Part shown: positions 1 through 8,448 of the stretch, piece by piece | Numbering within the stretch: position 1 is the first letter of the stretch | Layout of the letters: the number at the start of each line of letters is the position of its first letter | Source: CAZADH01 sp964483805 | GTDB taxonomy: Bacteria; Muiribacteriota; Ozemobacteria; Ozemobacterales; Ozemobacteraceae | Direction of reading: 5' to 3' | Length of the DNA: 26,515 bases | NCBI GenBank assembly: GCA_964483805.1 | Contig: CAZADH010000050.1 | Location: 1-26,515 of the forward strand | The notes under the pieces: model-generated | What the model was told of the DNA's origin: nothing | The model's input: the letters and a program-made list of their open reading frames with translations, nothing else | Database searches by the model: none | Made by a program: the position numbers and the translations under genes

Positions 1-381
1 GGCATCGAGGCATTGCGCGCCTGGCTCGGCGAACGCCCCCACTGGGTCCGCAAGGTCGCGCCCCCGACCGTGTTTCTCGGCCGCAACGGCACGCCGCTGA
101 CCACCCGCAGCATCGCCCGGCGGCTCGATCGCTACGTGCGTCAACTGGCGCTGATGAAGAAGATCTCGCCGCACACGTTGCGCCACAGCTTCGCCACCCA
201 CCTGCTCGACCACGGCGCCGACCTGCGCGCCGTGCAAGAGATGCTGGGCCACGCGAGCCTGACCACGACCCAGATCTACACGCACCTTTCCCGCGAACGC
301 CTTCGCGAAATCTATCAGAACACGCATCCGCGGGCCCAGGTCCGCGACGCAAAACCGCCCCAGGAGCCTCCCCATGAGTGA
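1..381 (+). CDS. Tyrosine recombinase XerC/XerD, C-terminal part (5' end outside window)
   Basis: This is the catalytic C-terminal part of a tyrosine site-specific recombinase of the Xer type, which resolves chromosome dimers at dif. The frame is open from base 1, so the gene begins upstream. Visible signatures are HTLRHSFATHLL (the His-x-x-Arg of the active site), LGHASLTTTQIYTH (the Gly-His box and the nucleophilic Tyr), and a short basic tail. The first catalytic Arg and the beta-hairpin Lys would lie in the missing part. The stop (379-381) overlaps the hslV start at 374, and AGGAG at 362-366 serves hslV. Position in front of hslVU matches the xerC/codV place in Bacillus, so XerC is more likely than XerD, but the fragment cannot settle it. 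Confidence 0.93.
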   Translation, partial: GIEALRAWLGERPHWVRKVAPPTVFLGRNGTPLTTRSIARRLDRYVRQLALMKKISPHTLRHSFATHLLDHGADLRAVQEMLGHASLTTTQIYTHLSRERLREIYQNTHPRAQVRDAKPPQEPPHE

Positions 382-919
382 AAGCGTCGCCATGCACGGC
401 ACCACCATTCTCGCCGTCGTCAAGAACGGCCGCGTTGCCATGGCCGGTGACGGCCAGGTCACCCTCGGCAGCCACGTCGTGAAGGCCGGCGCCAAGAAGG
501 TCCGCCGCCTGCACGGCGGCAAGGTGCTCGGTGGTTTCGCCGGGCACACGGCCGATGCCATGACCCTCTTCGAGCGGTTCGAAGCCAAACTCGAGCATGC
601 TCAGGGTCACCTCGCCCGAGCCGCCATCGAGCTTTCGAAAGACTGGCGCACCGACCGAGCCCTGCGCCGCCTCGAAGCCATGCTCCTCGTCGCCAACCGC
701 GAGCAGATCCTGGTGATTTCCGGCCAGGGCGACGTCCTCGAACCCGATACCGGCGTGGCCGCCATCGGGTCGGGGGCACCGATTGCCGTCGCCGCGGCCC
801 GTGCCCTGGTCGCCCACACGACCCTCGATCCCGAGGCGGTCGCCCGCGAAGCCCTCGGCATCGCCGCCGACATCTGCATCTACACCAACAACCAAATCAC
901 GGTGGAGACCCTGTCATGA
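374..919 (+). CDS. hslV: ATP-dependent protease peptidase subunit HslV (ClpQ)
   Basis: HslV is the proteolytic subunit of the cytoplasmic HslUV protease, a double hexamer of N-terminal-threonine peptidases. The protein has 181 residues, the usual family length. The conserved TTILAV segment places the catalytic Thr at residue 10 from the first ATG, after a nine-residue leader ending in His-Gly. The following AGDGQVTLG, the GGFAGHTADA stretch, WRTDR and the C-terminal DICIYTN are standard HslV signatures. An in-frame ATG at 392 would give a three-residue leader; I keep 374 because AGGAG lies 7 bases before it. The stop overlaps the hslU start as ATGA. Confidence 0.97.
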   Translation: MSESVAMHGTTILAVVKNGRVAMAGDGQVTLGSHVVKAGAKKVRRLHGGKVLGGFAGHTADAMTLFERFEAKLEHAQGHLARAAIELSKDWRTDRALRRLEAMLLVANREQILVISGQGDVLEPDTGVAAIGSGAPIAVAAARALVAHTTLDPEAVAREALGIAADICIYTNNQITVETLS

Positions 920-2352
920 GTGCAAACCGCGTGCCCGACCTCGATCGCCCCGAATTGACCCCTACCCAGATCGTCGGCGAACTCGACCGCTATATCGTTG
1001 GGCAGCAGAAGGCCAAGCGCGCCGTGGCGGTGGCCATGCGCAACCGCTACCGCCGGCAACGGTTGGCCGACGAACTTCGCGAAGAGGTCCGCCCCAAGAA
1101 TATCCTCATGATTGGCCCAACCGGCGTCGGCAAGACCGAGATCGCCCGCCGCCTCGCCAACATGGCCAATGCGCCGTTCCTCAAGATCGAGGCGACCAAG
1201 TTCACCGAAGTCGGCTACGTCGGCCGCGATGTCGACTCGATCATTCGCGACCTCGTCGAGGTCGCCATTCGCATGGTCAAGGTCAAGAAAATGGACCGCG
1301 TCGCCCCCAAGGCGCGCGAACGCGCCACCGAAAGACTGCTCGATGCCCTGCTCCCATCGGGCCAGAACGGCGATCCGGCACGGCATCCGCTCAGTGGCTT
1401 CACAAAAGACTCAGCAAATCCTGGCGAAATGACGATAACTCGAGAAGAGGATGAACCCATGGCGCGTACCCGCGACAAGTTCCGCCAGAAACTGGTCGCG
1501 GGCGAACTGGATGACAAGGTGGTCGAGATCGATGTCACCGAGCAGGCGACACCGATGGTGGAGGTGATTTCGCAGTCCGGCGTCGAGGAGATGGGCTTCA
1601 ACCTGCAGGGGTTGCAGAACATGTTGGGCAACATGTTCCCATCGAAGAAGCACCGGCGTCGGCTCAAGGTTCGCGAGGCCCGCGAGATACTGTTCAACGA
1701 GGAGGTAAACCGGCTCATGGATCAAGACGAGATCCACCGCGAGGCGATTCACCTCGCCGAACAGGCCGGCATCGTCTTCCTCGACGAGGTCGACAAGATC
1801 GCGGCGTCCTACACCAGCAAATCGGGGCCCGACGTGTCGCGCGAGGGCGTGCAGCGCGACCTGCTGCCACTCGTCGAGGGCACGACCGTCACCACCAAGT
1901 ATGGTATGTTGCGCACCGACCATATCCTGTTCGTGGCCGCCGGCGCCTTCAACGTCAGCAAACCGTCCGATCTGATTCCCGAACTGCAGGGCCGGTTCCC
2001 CATCCGGGTCGAACTCGAGAAACTCTCGGCCGACGATTTCCGCCGCATTCTCACCGAGCCCAAGAACGCCCTGACCCGTCAATACGAAGCATTGCTCGCT
2101 GTCGACGGTATCGCCCTGAGCTTCACGCCCGAAGCGGTCAGCCGCCTCGCCGAACTGGCTCAGGAAGTCAACACCAGCCACGAGAACATTGGCGCCCGCC
2201 GCCTGCATACCCTGCTCGAGCGGTTGCTCGAAGAGATCAGTTTCACCGCACCCGATCGGCCATCTGGCCCGTTCGTCGTCGACGCCGAATACGTCGACCG
2301 GACGTTGGTCGATCTGGTCAAGAACCAGGACCTCGCGCGGTTCATCCTCTGA
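916..2352 (+). CDS. hslU: ATP-dependent protease ATPase subunit HslU (ClpY)
   Basis: HslU is the AAA+ unfoldase that feeds substrates to HslV. At 478 residues it is slightly longer than the E. coli protein (443) and close to Bacillus ClpY (467). Visible elements are Walker A GPTGVGKT (residues 67-74), the pore loop GYVGRD (100-105), an intermediate I-domain around residues 110-240, Walker B IVFLDE (286-291), the sensor-2 GARRLHT motif, and a C-terminal LARFIL tail like the tails that dock into HslV. Translation is probably coupled to hslV through the ATGA overlap. The gene is followed after 26 bp by flgB. Confidence 0.97.
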   Translation: MSANRVPDLDRPELTPTQIVGELDRYIVGQQKAKRAVAVAMRNRYRRQRLADELREEVRPKNILMIGPTGVGKTEIARRLANMANAPFLKIEATKFTEVGYVGRDVDSIIRDLVEVAIRMVKVKKMDRVAPKARERATERLLDALLPSGQNGDPARHPLSGFTKDSANPGEMTITREEDEPMARTRDKFRQKLVAGELDDKVVEIDVTEQATPMVEVISQSGVEEMGFNLQGLQNMLGNMFPSKKHRRRLKVREAREILFNEEVNRLMDQDEIHREAIHLAEQAGIVFLDEVDKIAASYTSKSGPDVSREGVQRDLLPLVEGTTVTTKYGMLRTDHILFVAAGAFNVSKPSDLIPELQGRFPIRVELEKLSADDFRRILTEPKNALTRQYEALLAVDGIALSFTPEAVSRLAELAQEVNTSHENIGARRLHTLLERLLEEISFTAPDRPSGPFVVDAEYVDRTLVDLVKNQDLARFIL

Positions 2353-2378
2353 ATCGACCGTACACGGAGGAACATACG

Positions 2379-2801
2379 ATGTTTCGAGAAGTGACCGGCA
2401 CTGCGACCCTCGACCTGCTGCGCAAGGGGCTCGATGTCTCGGCGATGCGCAACAAGGTGGTCGCCAACAACATCGCCAACGTCAATACACCAGGTTACAA
2501 ACGCCAGATCGTCAGCTTTGAAGATGCGATGGCCAAAGCCTTTGACGGCAAACAGGAACTCGCCGGCCGCCGCGAACGCGACGAACACATCCCCATCGGC
2601 GAACCGGGGTGGCGCGAGATCGGCCCCACCCTGATCACCGACCGGGCCCACCTGATGCGCAACGACAAGAACAACATCGACATCGACGTCGAAATGACCG
2701 ACCTGGCCAAGAACACCATGACCTATCAGGTGGCCGGTCAGCGCATCTCCTCGATTTTTTCCGACATCAACGACGTCATCACCCGGGCAGGGAGGTCGTA
2801 A
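2379..2801 (+). CDS. flgB: Flagellar basal-body rod protein FlgB
   Basis: FlgB is a proximal rod subunit exported by the flagellar type III apparatus. The 140-residue length is typical. The N-terminal ANNIANVNTPGYKR motif is the Flg_bb_rod signature, and the C-terminal NNIDIDVEMTDLAKNTMTYQ region is the heptad helix that packs in the rod core. GGAGGA stands 9 bases before the ATG. This is the first flagellar gene of the cluster, directly after hslU and without codY in between. A shared transcript with hslVU is possible; I saw no convincing promoter in the 26-bp gap. Confidence 0.97.
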   Translation: MFREVTGTATLDLLRKGLDVSAMRNKVVANNIANVNTPGYKRQIVSFEDAMAKAFDGKQELAGRRERDEHIPIGEPGWREIGPTLITDRAHLMRNDKNNIDIDVEMTDLAKNTMTYQVAGQRISSIFSDINDVITRAGRS

Positions 2802-2804
2802 CGT

Positions 2805-3245
2805 ATGGCACTGTTCCGCGCCCTCGATGTCGCCGCCTCCGGCTTGACCGCCGAGCGGCTCCGCATGGACGTCATCTCGAACAATATTGCCAATGTCAAT
2901 ACAACGCGCACCGAGCGGGGCGGCCCGTTCCGCCGGCAACTGTGCATCTTTCAATCGCGCACCGCCTCGCCCAACTTCCCGGCCAAGGAACGCACCCTGC
3001 CCGAACAGGTCGGCAAGGGCGTGCGCGTCTCCCGCATTATGGACGACCAAGCCCCGTTCCGCCTCGTCTACGAACCCAACCATCCCGACGCCGACGCCAA
3101 CGGTTACGTGAAATACCCCAACGTCAATGTCGTGCACGAGATGGTCGACATGATCACCGCCTCGCGCGGCTACGAGGCCAATGTCACGGTGATCAACGCC
3201 ACGAAAGACATCGTCAATACAGCGCTCGGCATCGGCCGCCGCTGA
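2805..3245 (+). CDS. flgC: Flagellar basal-body rod protein FlgC
   Basis: FlgC is a proximal rod subunit of 146 residues, the usual size. The N-terminus carries SNNIANVNTTRTERGGPFRR, the FlgC form of the rod motif. The C-terminus carries the helix VHEMVDMITASRGYEANVTV that is conserved in axial proteins. It starts 3 bases after the flgB stop and has GGGAGG 9 bases upstream of the ATG. Bases 2865-2906 are nearly identical to flgE 16058-16099 at the DNA level (38 of 42), including uncommon AT-rich codons. Confidence 0.97.
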   Translation: MALFRALDVAASGLTAERLRMDVISNNIANVNTTRTERGGPFRRQLCIFQSRTASPNFPAKERTLPEQVGKGVRVSRIMDDQAPFRLVYEPNHPDADANGYVKYPNVNVVHEMVDMITASRGYEANVTVINATKDIVNTALGIGRR

Positions 3246-3267
3246 TCGTAAGGGAGGATCGTAGCCA

Positions 3268-3570
3268 GTGCGGATCTTGAACGACAACCCGTTTCAACAC
3301 GTCGGCCAGCTCGAAGGCGACCGACCGAAGGTCAACGCCCGGGAACAATGGGACGCCTTCGGGCAGAAACTGCGCGCCGCTATCGATGAGGTCGACGGCC
3401 TCGAAAAAGAGTCGCACCAGATGACGCAGGACTTTGTCCTGGGCCGTATCGAAAATCTTCACGACGTCATGATCGCCGCCGAGAAGGCCCGCACGGCGAT
3501 GAATCTGACCCTCGAGGTCCGCAACAAGGCCCTCGAAGCTTACAAGGAAATCATGCGCATGCAGTTCTAG
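3268..3570 (+). CDS. fliE: Flagellar hook-basal body complex protein FliE
   Basis: FliE joins the MS ring to the rod and is exported early in assembly. The protein has 100 residues. The region from LRAAIDEVDGLEKES through the C-terminal KALEAYKEIMRMQF is the canonical FliE two-helix domain, with HDVMIAAEKARTAM in the middle. The start is GTG at 3268, preceded by GGGAGG at 3252-3257. The gene lies between flgC and fliF, as in Firmicutes. A 164-bp spacer follows in which I found no gene. Confidence 0.96.
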   Translation: MRILNDNPFQHVGQLEGDRPKVNAREQWDAFGQKLRAAIDEVDGLEKESHQMTQDFVLGRIENLHDVMIAAEKARTAMNLTLEVRNKALEAYKEIMRMQF

Positions 3571-3734
3571 TTCGTTTGGGGGTCGGTCGGTCGAGGCCAG
3601 AATGCCCGATGCGATCGAGATGGGACGCTGACCGAAAGCCGGGCACCACCGCAGGGCACCAGACCATGCGGCCAAGAGCAAAGAGCAGCCGGAGCCGGGC
3701 GAAACGGCAGTGATCAAGGGAGTAGGGAGAAGAC

Positions 3735-5648
3735 GTGACCGAGTTTCTGCGGCAGCTTTGGGATTCGATCAACAAGTTGTCCCGCGGGCAGAAGATTGCC
3801 CTCGGGGGCACCGTCGCCCTCGTCGTCGTGGCCATTGTCGCTGCGACCATGATGGGTGCTCAGAAAGAGTACGTGCAGCTCTTCGAGGAAGAACTGTCGG
3901 CCGAAGACGCCGGCAAGGTCTCGACCAAACTGCGCGAACTCAACGTCGAGTTCAAGGTCGGTGCCAAGCCCACCGACCTGCGCGTGCCGCTCACTGACAA
4001 GAGCTACATCCTCCTGCAACTCGCCCAAGAGAAAACCCTGCCCCAGGTTCGCGCCGGCTGGCGCAAGCTCATCGACGAACGCTCGATTCTCGGCGGTCAG
4101 ACGCAACAGGAATTCGACCTCAACTTCATTCGCGGCCTGCAAGACGAACTCGAAGCCGGACTGATGCGGTTTGCCTCGATCGAAAACGCCAAGGTCTACA
4201 TCACCAAACCCAAGACCGAGGTTTTCAAAGAAGATCAACGCGAGCCGACCGCCGCCGTCGTCCTCAAGCTCAAACCCGGCTCCGACATCGCCAAAGACCA
4301 GGTCCGGGCCATTCGCCTCTGGATCAGCACAGCCGTCGAAGGACTCAAACCCCCCAACATCCGCATCAACGACGAGAAGATGCGTGATTTGACCCGCATG
4401 ATCGAAGACGACGAAGAACACTCGCTCGACAAGATCAAGGCCGAGCAATACAAATACGTCAAGAAGACCGAGGCCGATCTCGAAAAGAAACTGGCCACCG
4501 CTCTCGAGCAGATCTTCGGCCCGGGCAAGGCCGTGGTTCGCGTCAACTGCGAACTCGACTTCGACAAAAAAGAGGCCGTGTCCGACATCGTCGTGCCCCC
4601 TTTCGAAGGCAGCAACGAAGGGGCCAAACTGTCTGAGAAGATCGAGCAGGAAAACTACGAAGGCAAAGATCTCACCAAAGATGGGGAGCCCGGGGTCAAC
4701 AGCAACCTGCCACCCGGTGCCCCCTCCTACCCCGGCATGGAACCCGGGACGAACAATAAATACGAACGCACCGCCGCCATCCGCAACTACGACTGGACCA
4801 AGTCCAAAGAGAAATACGTCAAAGATCAGGGCACGATCAAACGCATGACGGTCTCAGTTGTCGTCGACATTGAGCCGATGAAATTAGCAACGATAATGGG
4901 AACCGAGGGCGAAGAAAAGCTTCGCGCCCTCGCCCAGACCACCGTCGGGTTCGAAAAGAAGCGCGGGGATGCGCTCTCGTTCATGGCTGTGCCGTTCAAC
5001 AACGACATCGCCGAGCAGGCCAAACGCGAAATGGACGAGCGCCGACGTCAGGAGCAAACAATGTTCATGATCGTGGTGGCCCTGCTGATGTGCGTGCCAA
5101 TGCTCATCGGTTCGGTCTACATCTTCGTTCGCGTATCCCGGGCCCGTGCCCTCGCCCGCGAGAAGGCGCAACTCGAGCGCGCCGCCGTCGAGGCCGAGGC
5201 GTTGCGCAAGTCCGAAGAACTGCGCCAACAGAAGTTGCGCGAGCAACAAACCGCCGAACGCATGAAACGGTTTGAAGACATCAACAATTTCTTCCCCGAA
5301 ATCAAAGACCCCGAAGAGAAGAAGCGCCGCGTGCAGGAACTCCGTTACAAAGCCTACTCCTATGCCCGCGACAACGAGCGACTGCCCCCCGACTTCGACG
5401 AACTGTCGCCCGAAGAACAGTTCCTCTATCAGGAAGCGTTCCGGCGCAAGGCCGACGGCACGCTCAACGAAGGCATCGAGCGCCTTGCCCGCATCATCGG
5501 CGAGCGAGACCGCGAGCACCAGGAAGAAATGGAACGGCTGCAAGCCGAGGCCAAGACCAAAATGGAACTCGAGGAACGCGTGCGCAACCTCGTCACCTCG
5601 AAACCTGAGGATGCCATCCAGGTGCTGCGCATCTGGCTCGAAGAGTAA
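3735..5648 (+). CDS. fliF: Flagellar MS-ring protein FliF
   Basis: FliF forms the membrane MS ring on which the rod, switch and export gate are built. The protein starts at GTG 3735, with AGGGAG just upstream. It has 637 residues, long against about 530-560 in well-studied species. Transmembrane helix 1 is at about residues 20-40, the YscJ/FliF ring-building domains follow, and transmembrane helix 2 is at about 443-465. The tail after helix 2 is about 170 residues, rich in Glu/Arg/Lys and probably coiled coil. It ends in PEDAIQVLRIWLEE, the FliG-binding C-terminus. The 3571-3734 spacer before it holds no recognisable element. Confidence 0.97.
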   Translation: MTEFLRQLWDSINKLSRGQKIALGGTVALVVVAIVAATMMGAQKEYVQLFEEELSAEDAGKVSTKLRELNVEFKVGAKPTDLRVPLTDKSYILLQLAQEKTLPQVRAGWRKLIDERSILGGQTQQEFDLNFIRGLQDELEAGLMRFASIENAKVYITKPKTEVFKEDQREPTAAVVLKLKPGSDIAKDQVRAIRLWISTAVEGLKPPNIRINDEKMRDLTRMIEDDEEHSLDKIKAEQYKYVKKTEADLEKKLATALEQIFGPGKAVVRVNCELDFDKKEAVSDIVVPPFEGSNEGAKLSEKIEQENYEGKDLTKDGEPGVNSNLPPGAPSYPGMEPGTNNKYERTAAIRNYDWTKSKEKYVKDQGTIKRMTVSVVVDIEPMKLATIMGTEGEEKLRALAQTTVGFEKKRGDALSFMAVPFNNDIAEQAKREMDERRRQEQTMFMIVVALLMCVPMLIGSVYIFVRVSRARALAREKAQLERAAVEAEALRKSEELRQQKLREQQTAERMKRFEDINNFFPEIKDPEEKKRRVQELRYKAYSYARDNERLPPDFDELSPEEQFLYQEAFRRKADGTLNEGIERLARIIGERDREHQEEMERLQAEAKTKMELEERVRNLVTSKPEDAIQVLRIWLEE

Positions 5649-5687
5649 GCGCCCCGGCGCCGCGAACGAAAGCAGGAGACAACGACG

Positions 5688-6782
5688 ATGGGCAAACCCG
5701 CCACCGCCGCCGCTCAAGCCCCCGTGCGACCACCGCCCCCCGGTGCGGGGGGTCAGGCCGGTGGTGCACCGGCGGTCCGTGTTTCGAATCTCAACGGCAA
5801 AACGAAAGCCGCGATCCTGCTGATCTTCCTTGGGCCCGAAACCTCGAGCAACATCTTTCAGGCGCTCAAAGACGACGAGATCGAGCTGTTGACCATCGAG
5901 ATCGCCAAACAGCGCAAGATCTCGCCCGAAGACAAAGAGTCCGTGCTCGGCGAGTTCGAACAGTTGATGATGGCGCGCGAGTTCTACTCGCAGGGCGGTC
6001 TCGATTACGCCAAGAACCTGCTCGAAAAGGCCGTCGGCCCGATCAAGGCGCTCGACATTCTCTCGAAGATGGGCACGAGCCTGCAGGTCCGCCCATTCGA
6101 GGCGGCCCGGGGCACCGATCCCACCCAGCTCGCCACCTTGATCCAGGGTGAGCACCCGCAAACCATCGCCCTGGTCATGTCGTATCTGCAACCCGAAAAA
6201 GCCGCTCTCATCCTGCAGGCCATGAACGGCGAGACCCAGACCGAGATCGCCAAGCGCCTCGCCCTCATGGACCGCACCTCGCCGGAGGTCATCCGCGAGG
6301 TCGAGAACATCCTCGAGCGCAAGCTCTCGGCGATGATGAGCCAGGATTTCGCCCAGGTCGGCGGTATCGACTCGTTGGTCAATGTCTTGAACCAGGTCGA
6401 ACGCGCCACCGAGAAAACCATCATCGAAACGATGGAAGTCCAGGAACCGAACCTCGCCGAAGAAATCAAGAAACGCCTGTTCGTGTTCGAAGACGTGGTG
6501 CTCATCGACGACCGCGGTATCCAGCGCCTGATGAAAGAGGTCGACCCCAAAGACCTGTCGATCGCGCTCAAGGGTGCCACCGACGAAGTCAAAGAGAAGT
6601 TCCTCAAGAACATGTCGAAACGCGCTGCCGAGATGCTCAAAGAAGAGATGGCCTATATGGGTCCGATCCGCATCCGCGACGTCGATCAGGCGCAACAGCG
6701 CATTGTCCACGTGGTCAAGAACCTCGAGGGCAAGGGCGAGATCATCATCGCCCGCCCCGGCGAAGAAGAACTCATCGGCTAA
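5688..6782 (+). CDS. fliG: Flagellar motor switch protein FliG
   Basis: FliG is the rotor protein that binds FliF and FliM and touches the stator to generate torque. The 364-residue protein has a Pro/Gly/Ala-rich N-terminal extension of about 30 residues, then the N domain (about 36-140), the middle domain with the EHPQ motif (155-158) that contacts FliM, and the C domain (about 225-355). The C domain contains FEDVVLIDDRGIQRLMKEVD, whose charged helix is the torque helix of the family. The start is ATG 5688 after CAGGAGA. A shorter paralog of its C-terminal part follows immediately. Confidence 0.97.
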   Translation: MGKPATAAAQAPVRPPPPGAGGQAGGAPAVRVSNLNGKTKAAILLIFLGPETSSNIFQALKDDEIELLTIEIAKQRKISPEDKESVLGEFEQLMMAREFYSQGGLDYAKNLLEKAVGPIKALDILSKMGTSLQVRPFEAARGTDPTQLATLIQGEHPQTIALVMSYLQPEKAALILQAMNGETQTEIAKRLALMDRTSPEVIREVENILERKLSAMMSQDFAQVGGIDSLVNVLNQVERATEKTIIETMEVQEPNLAEEIKKRLFVFEDVVLIDDRGIQRLMKEVDPKDLSIALKGATDEVKEKFLKNMSKRAAEMLKEEMAYMGPIRIRDVDQAQQRIVHVVKNLEGKGEIIIARPGEEELIG

Positions 6783-6806
6783 GATTGAAGCGAAGGCGAG
6801 AACACC

Positions 6807-7256
6807 ATGGCGCAACTCAAACCCACCAAATACGGACTCGGCGTTCTGTCAGCAATACTTCAGCATTACGATCCGGCCCAGGAGCGCGCGTTGTTGGCGA
6901 ACCTGGCCACGCAGGCGCCCGAGGTTGCGGTTGCCGTGCGGCAGCGGCTCATCACCTTCAGCGACCTCGCCTATGCCGACAACCGCGGCGTCCAGTTGTT
7001 GCTCAAGAGCGTTCCGGCCCGCGACCTGGCACTGGCGATGAAGGCTGCCGAACCGACCGTCGTCGAGAAGTTCGCCCTCAACATGTCACGACGGGCCCTC
7101 GAGCAACTGCGCAGCGACATCGCGGCCCTGGGGCCCCGCCCGGCCCGTGAGGTCCACGCAGCGCAAGACACCGTATTGAAACTCATGCGCGCCATGATCG
7201 CGCAGGGGCAGTTGTTCATCGAACGCAGCGCCCCAGACCACCGCATGGTCGACTAG
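6807..7256 (+). CDS. FliG C-terminal-domain paralog (stand-alone)
   Basis: This 149-residue protein aligns without gaps to the last third of the FliG encoded just upstream. Shared blocks include F-x-D...D-x-RG-x-Q in the torque-helix region, KDL/RDL with A-x-KAA, VEKFALNMSRRA against VKEKFLKNMSKRA, LGP against MGP, and a final G-x-x-x-I. Residues 8-45 match the tail of the FliG middle domain. The N domain (FliF-binding) and the EHPQ motif are absent. The frame is intact, so I do not call it a pseudogene. The start ATG 6807 is 24 bases after the fliG stop; AAGCGAAGGCGAG upstream is a modest ribosome site. Role unknown: perhaps an accessory rotor or stator-facing subunit. Confidence 0.85.
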   Translation: MAQLKPTKYGLGVLSAILQHYDPAQERALLANLATQAPEVAVAVRQRLITFSDLAYADNRGVQLLLKSVPARDLALAMKAAEPTVVEKFALNMSRRALEQLRSDIAALGPRPAREVHAAQDTVLKLMRAMIAQGQLFIERSAPDHRMVD

Positions 7257-7308
7257 CCATCACGCCGCACAGGCCGGGCACGCATGCCGGGCCGTGGGCT
7301 GATCCGCC

Positions 7309-7315
7309 AAGGAGG
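7309..7315 (+). promoter_or_regulatory. Strong ribosome binding site deciding the TTG start of fliH
   Basis: AAGGAGG at 7309-7315 lies 5 bases before TTG 7321, with no ATG or GTG in frame nearby. It supports a TTG initiation codon for fliH. Confidence 0.75.
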
Positions 7316-7320
7316 GCGCT

Positions 7321-8448
7321 TTGTCCAAAGTCATCAAGGGTTACCAGGTCAAGGTCGATCCAGAGGCCAAGATCAAGATCTCGACGGTGCACCAGGATCT
7401 CTGGCCGACGCCGCAACCCGCTCCCACCGCCGGCGACAGCGGTGCCGGTGCATTCACTCCGCTCAACGGCGAAGACCTGGCGACCGAGCGGATGACGGCG
7501 ACGGCAGCCGATGCCGCCCACGACGACCTCGAGCCCGGCATGGGTCCCGACGGCGAGCCACCCGCCGGCGGCGCCCCTGGATCGGGCCCCGCGACCCCGC
7601 CACCCCAGGCGACGCCTGGCAGCCGAGCCCCGGAAGGCGGCGCCAGTCCGGTGTTGTTGCGCCGACAATCGGAACTCGATGCGTTCGAGCGGCAACTGCA
7701 GGAGTGGGAAGACGCGCTGTTGGCGCGCGAAAAACGGCTCGATGCCGAAGAGCAGCAACATCTGCAAGAGCTGCACCAGAAGCGGGTTGCCCTGGGTGAA
7801 GAGACCGACAAACTGATGGCCATGGCCCGCAAGAACGCAGAAACGCTGCTCGAGAACGCCCGGGTCGAGGCCGCCAACATCAAGCGGGCGGTCGAGCTCG
7901 AAACCGAGTCGGTGCGCGAAAAAGCCCGCCGCGAAGGCTATGCGCTCGGCGAAGAAAAGGGCGTCGCGGCCGGCGAAAAACAGGGCATGCACGAAGGAAT
8001 GCTCGAGTGGCAGGGCCTCATTCAAGAGACCGAGACCATCATCCAGGAACTGCACACCAGCCGTATGGCCCTGCTCAAATCGGCCGAAGACGAGATGCTG
8101 CGGCTGATCGTCGCCTTCGCGAAACGCATCGTCAAACTCGAAACCCGCTTCAACCCCGCGGTCATCATGAAGAACATCGACGCCGCGATCGGGTTGTTGT
8201 CTGAAACCGACAAGATTGTCTTGAGAATCAACCTGCGTGACAAAGCGATGGTGCAGGCCCGCAAAGACGAATTGTTGCGCCGCCTGACCGGCGTGCGCGA
8301 ATTGACGGTTCTCGAAGACCCGTCGCTCACCCCCGGCGGCGTCCGCATCGAGTCGACGTCCGGAACGATCGACGCCACCATCGAAACCCAGGCCGCCGAA
8401 CTCGAGAAACAACTGCTCGCGTTGGTGCAGGCCAAACCGGCCGACTGA
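7321..8448 (+). CDS. fliH: Flagellar assembly protein FliH (stator of the export ATPase)
   Basis: FliH regulates and anchors the FliI ATPase of the flagellar export machine. The 375-residue protein begins at TTG. Residues about 25-115 are a low-complexity Pro/Gly/Ala segment. A coiled coil follows (about 120-200), then a Gly-spaced stretch EGYALGEEKGVAAGEKQGMH like the GxxxG repeats of FliH, and the globular C-terminal domain ending near VRIESTSGTIDATIETQ. It is longer than the E. coli protein (235), mainly through the N-terminal part. The stop shares a base with the fliI start (TGATG), consistent with coupled synthesis of the two partners. Confidence 0.93.
   Translation: MSKVIKGYQVKVDPEAKIKISTVHQDLWPTPQPAPTAGDSGAGAFTPLNGEDLATERMTATAADAAHDDLEPGMGPDGEPPAGGAPGSGPATPPPQATPGSRAPEGGASPVLLRRQSELDAFERQLQEWEDALLAREKRLDAEEQQHLQELHQKRVALGEETDKLMAMARKNAETLLENARVEAANIKRAVELETESVREKARREGYALGEEKGVAAGEKQGMHEGMLEWQGLIQETETIIQELHTSRMALLKSAEDEMLRLIVAFAKRIVKLETRFNPAVIMKNIDAAIGLLSETDKIVLRINLRDKAMVQARKDELLRRLTGVRELTVLEDPSLTPGGVRIESTSGTIDATIETQAAELEKQLLALVQAKPAD

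Noticed and set aside
4884..6815. 643-residue minus-strand ORF opposite fliF/fliG
   Set aside because: It is the antisense shadow of two certain genes in GC-rich DNA; its Phe/Leu/Asp/Gly-rich translation mirrors codon bias and it resembles no family.
6807..7256. Reading the FliG-like ORF as a frameshifted tail of fliG or a pseudogene
   Set aside because: The upstream fliG is complete with its own C domain and stop; the second ORF has its own start and an undamaged frame.
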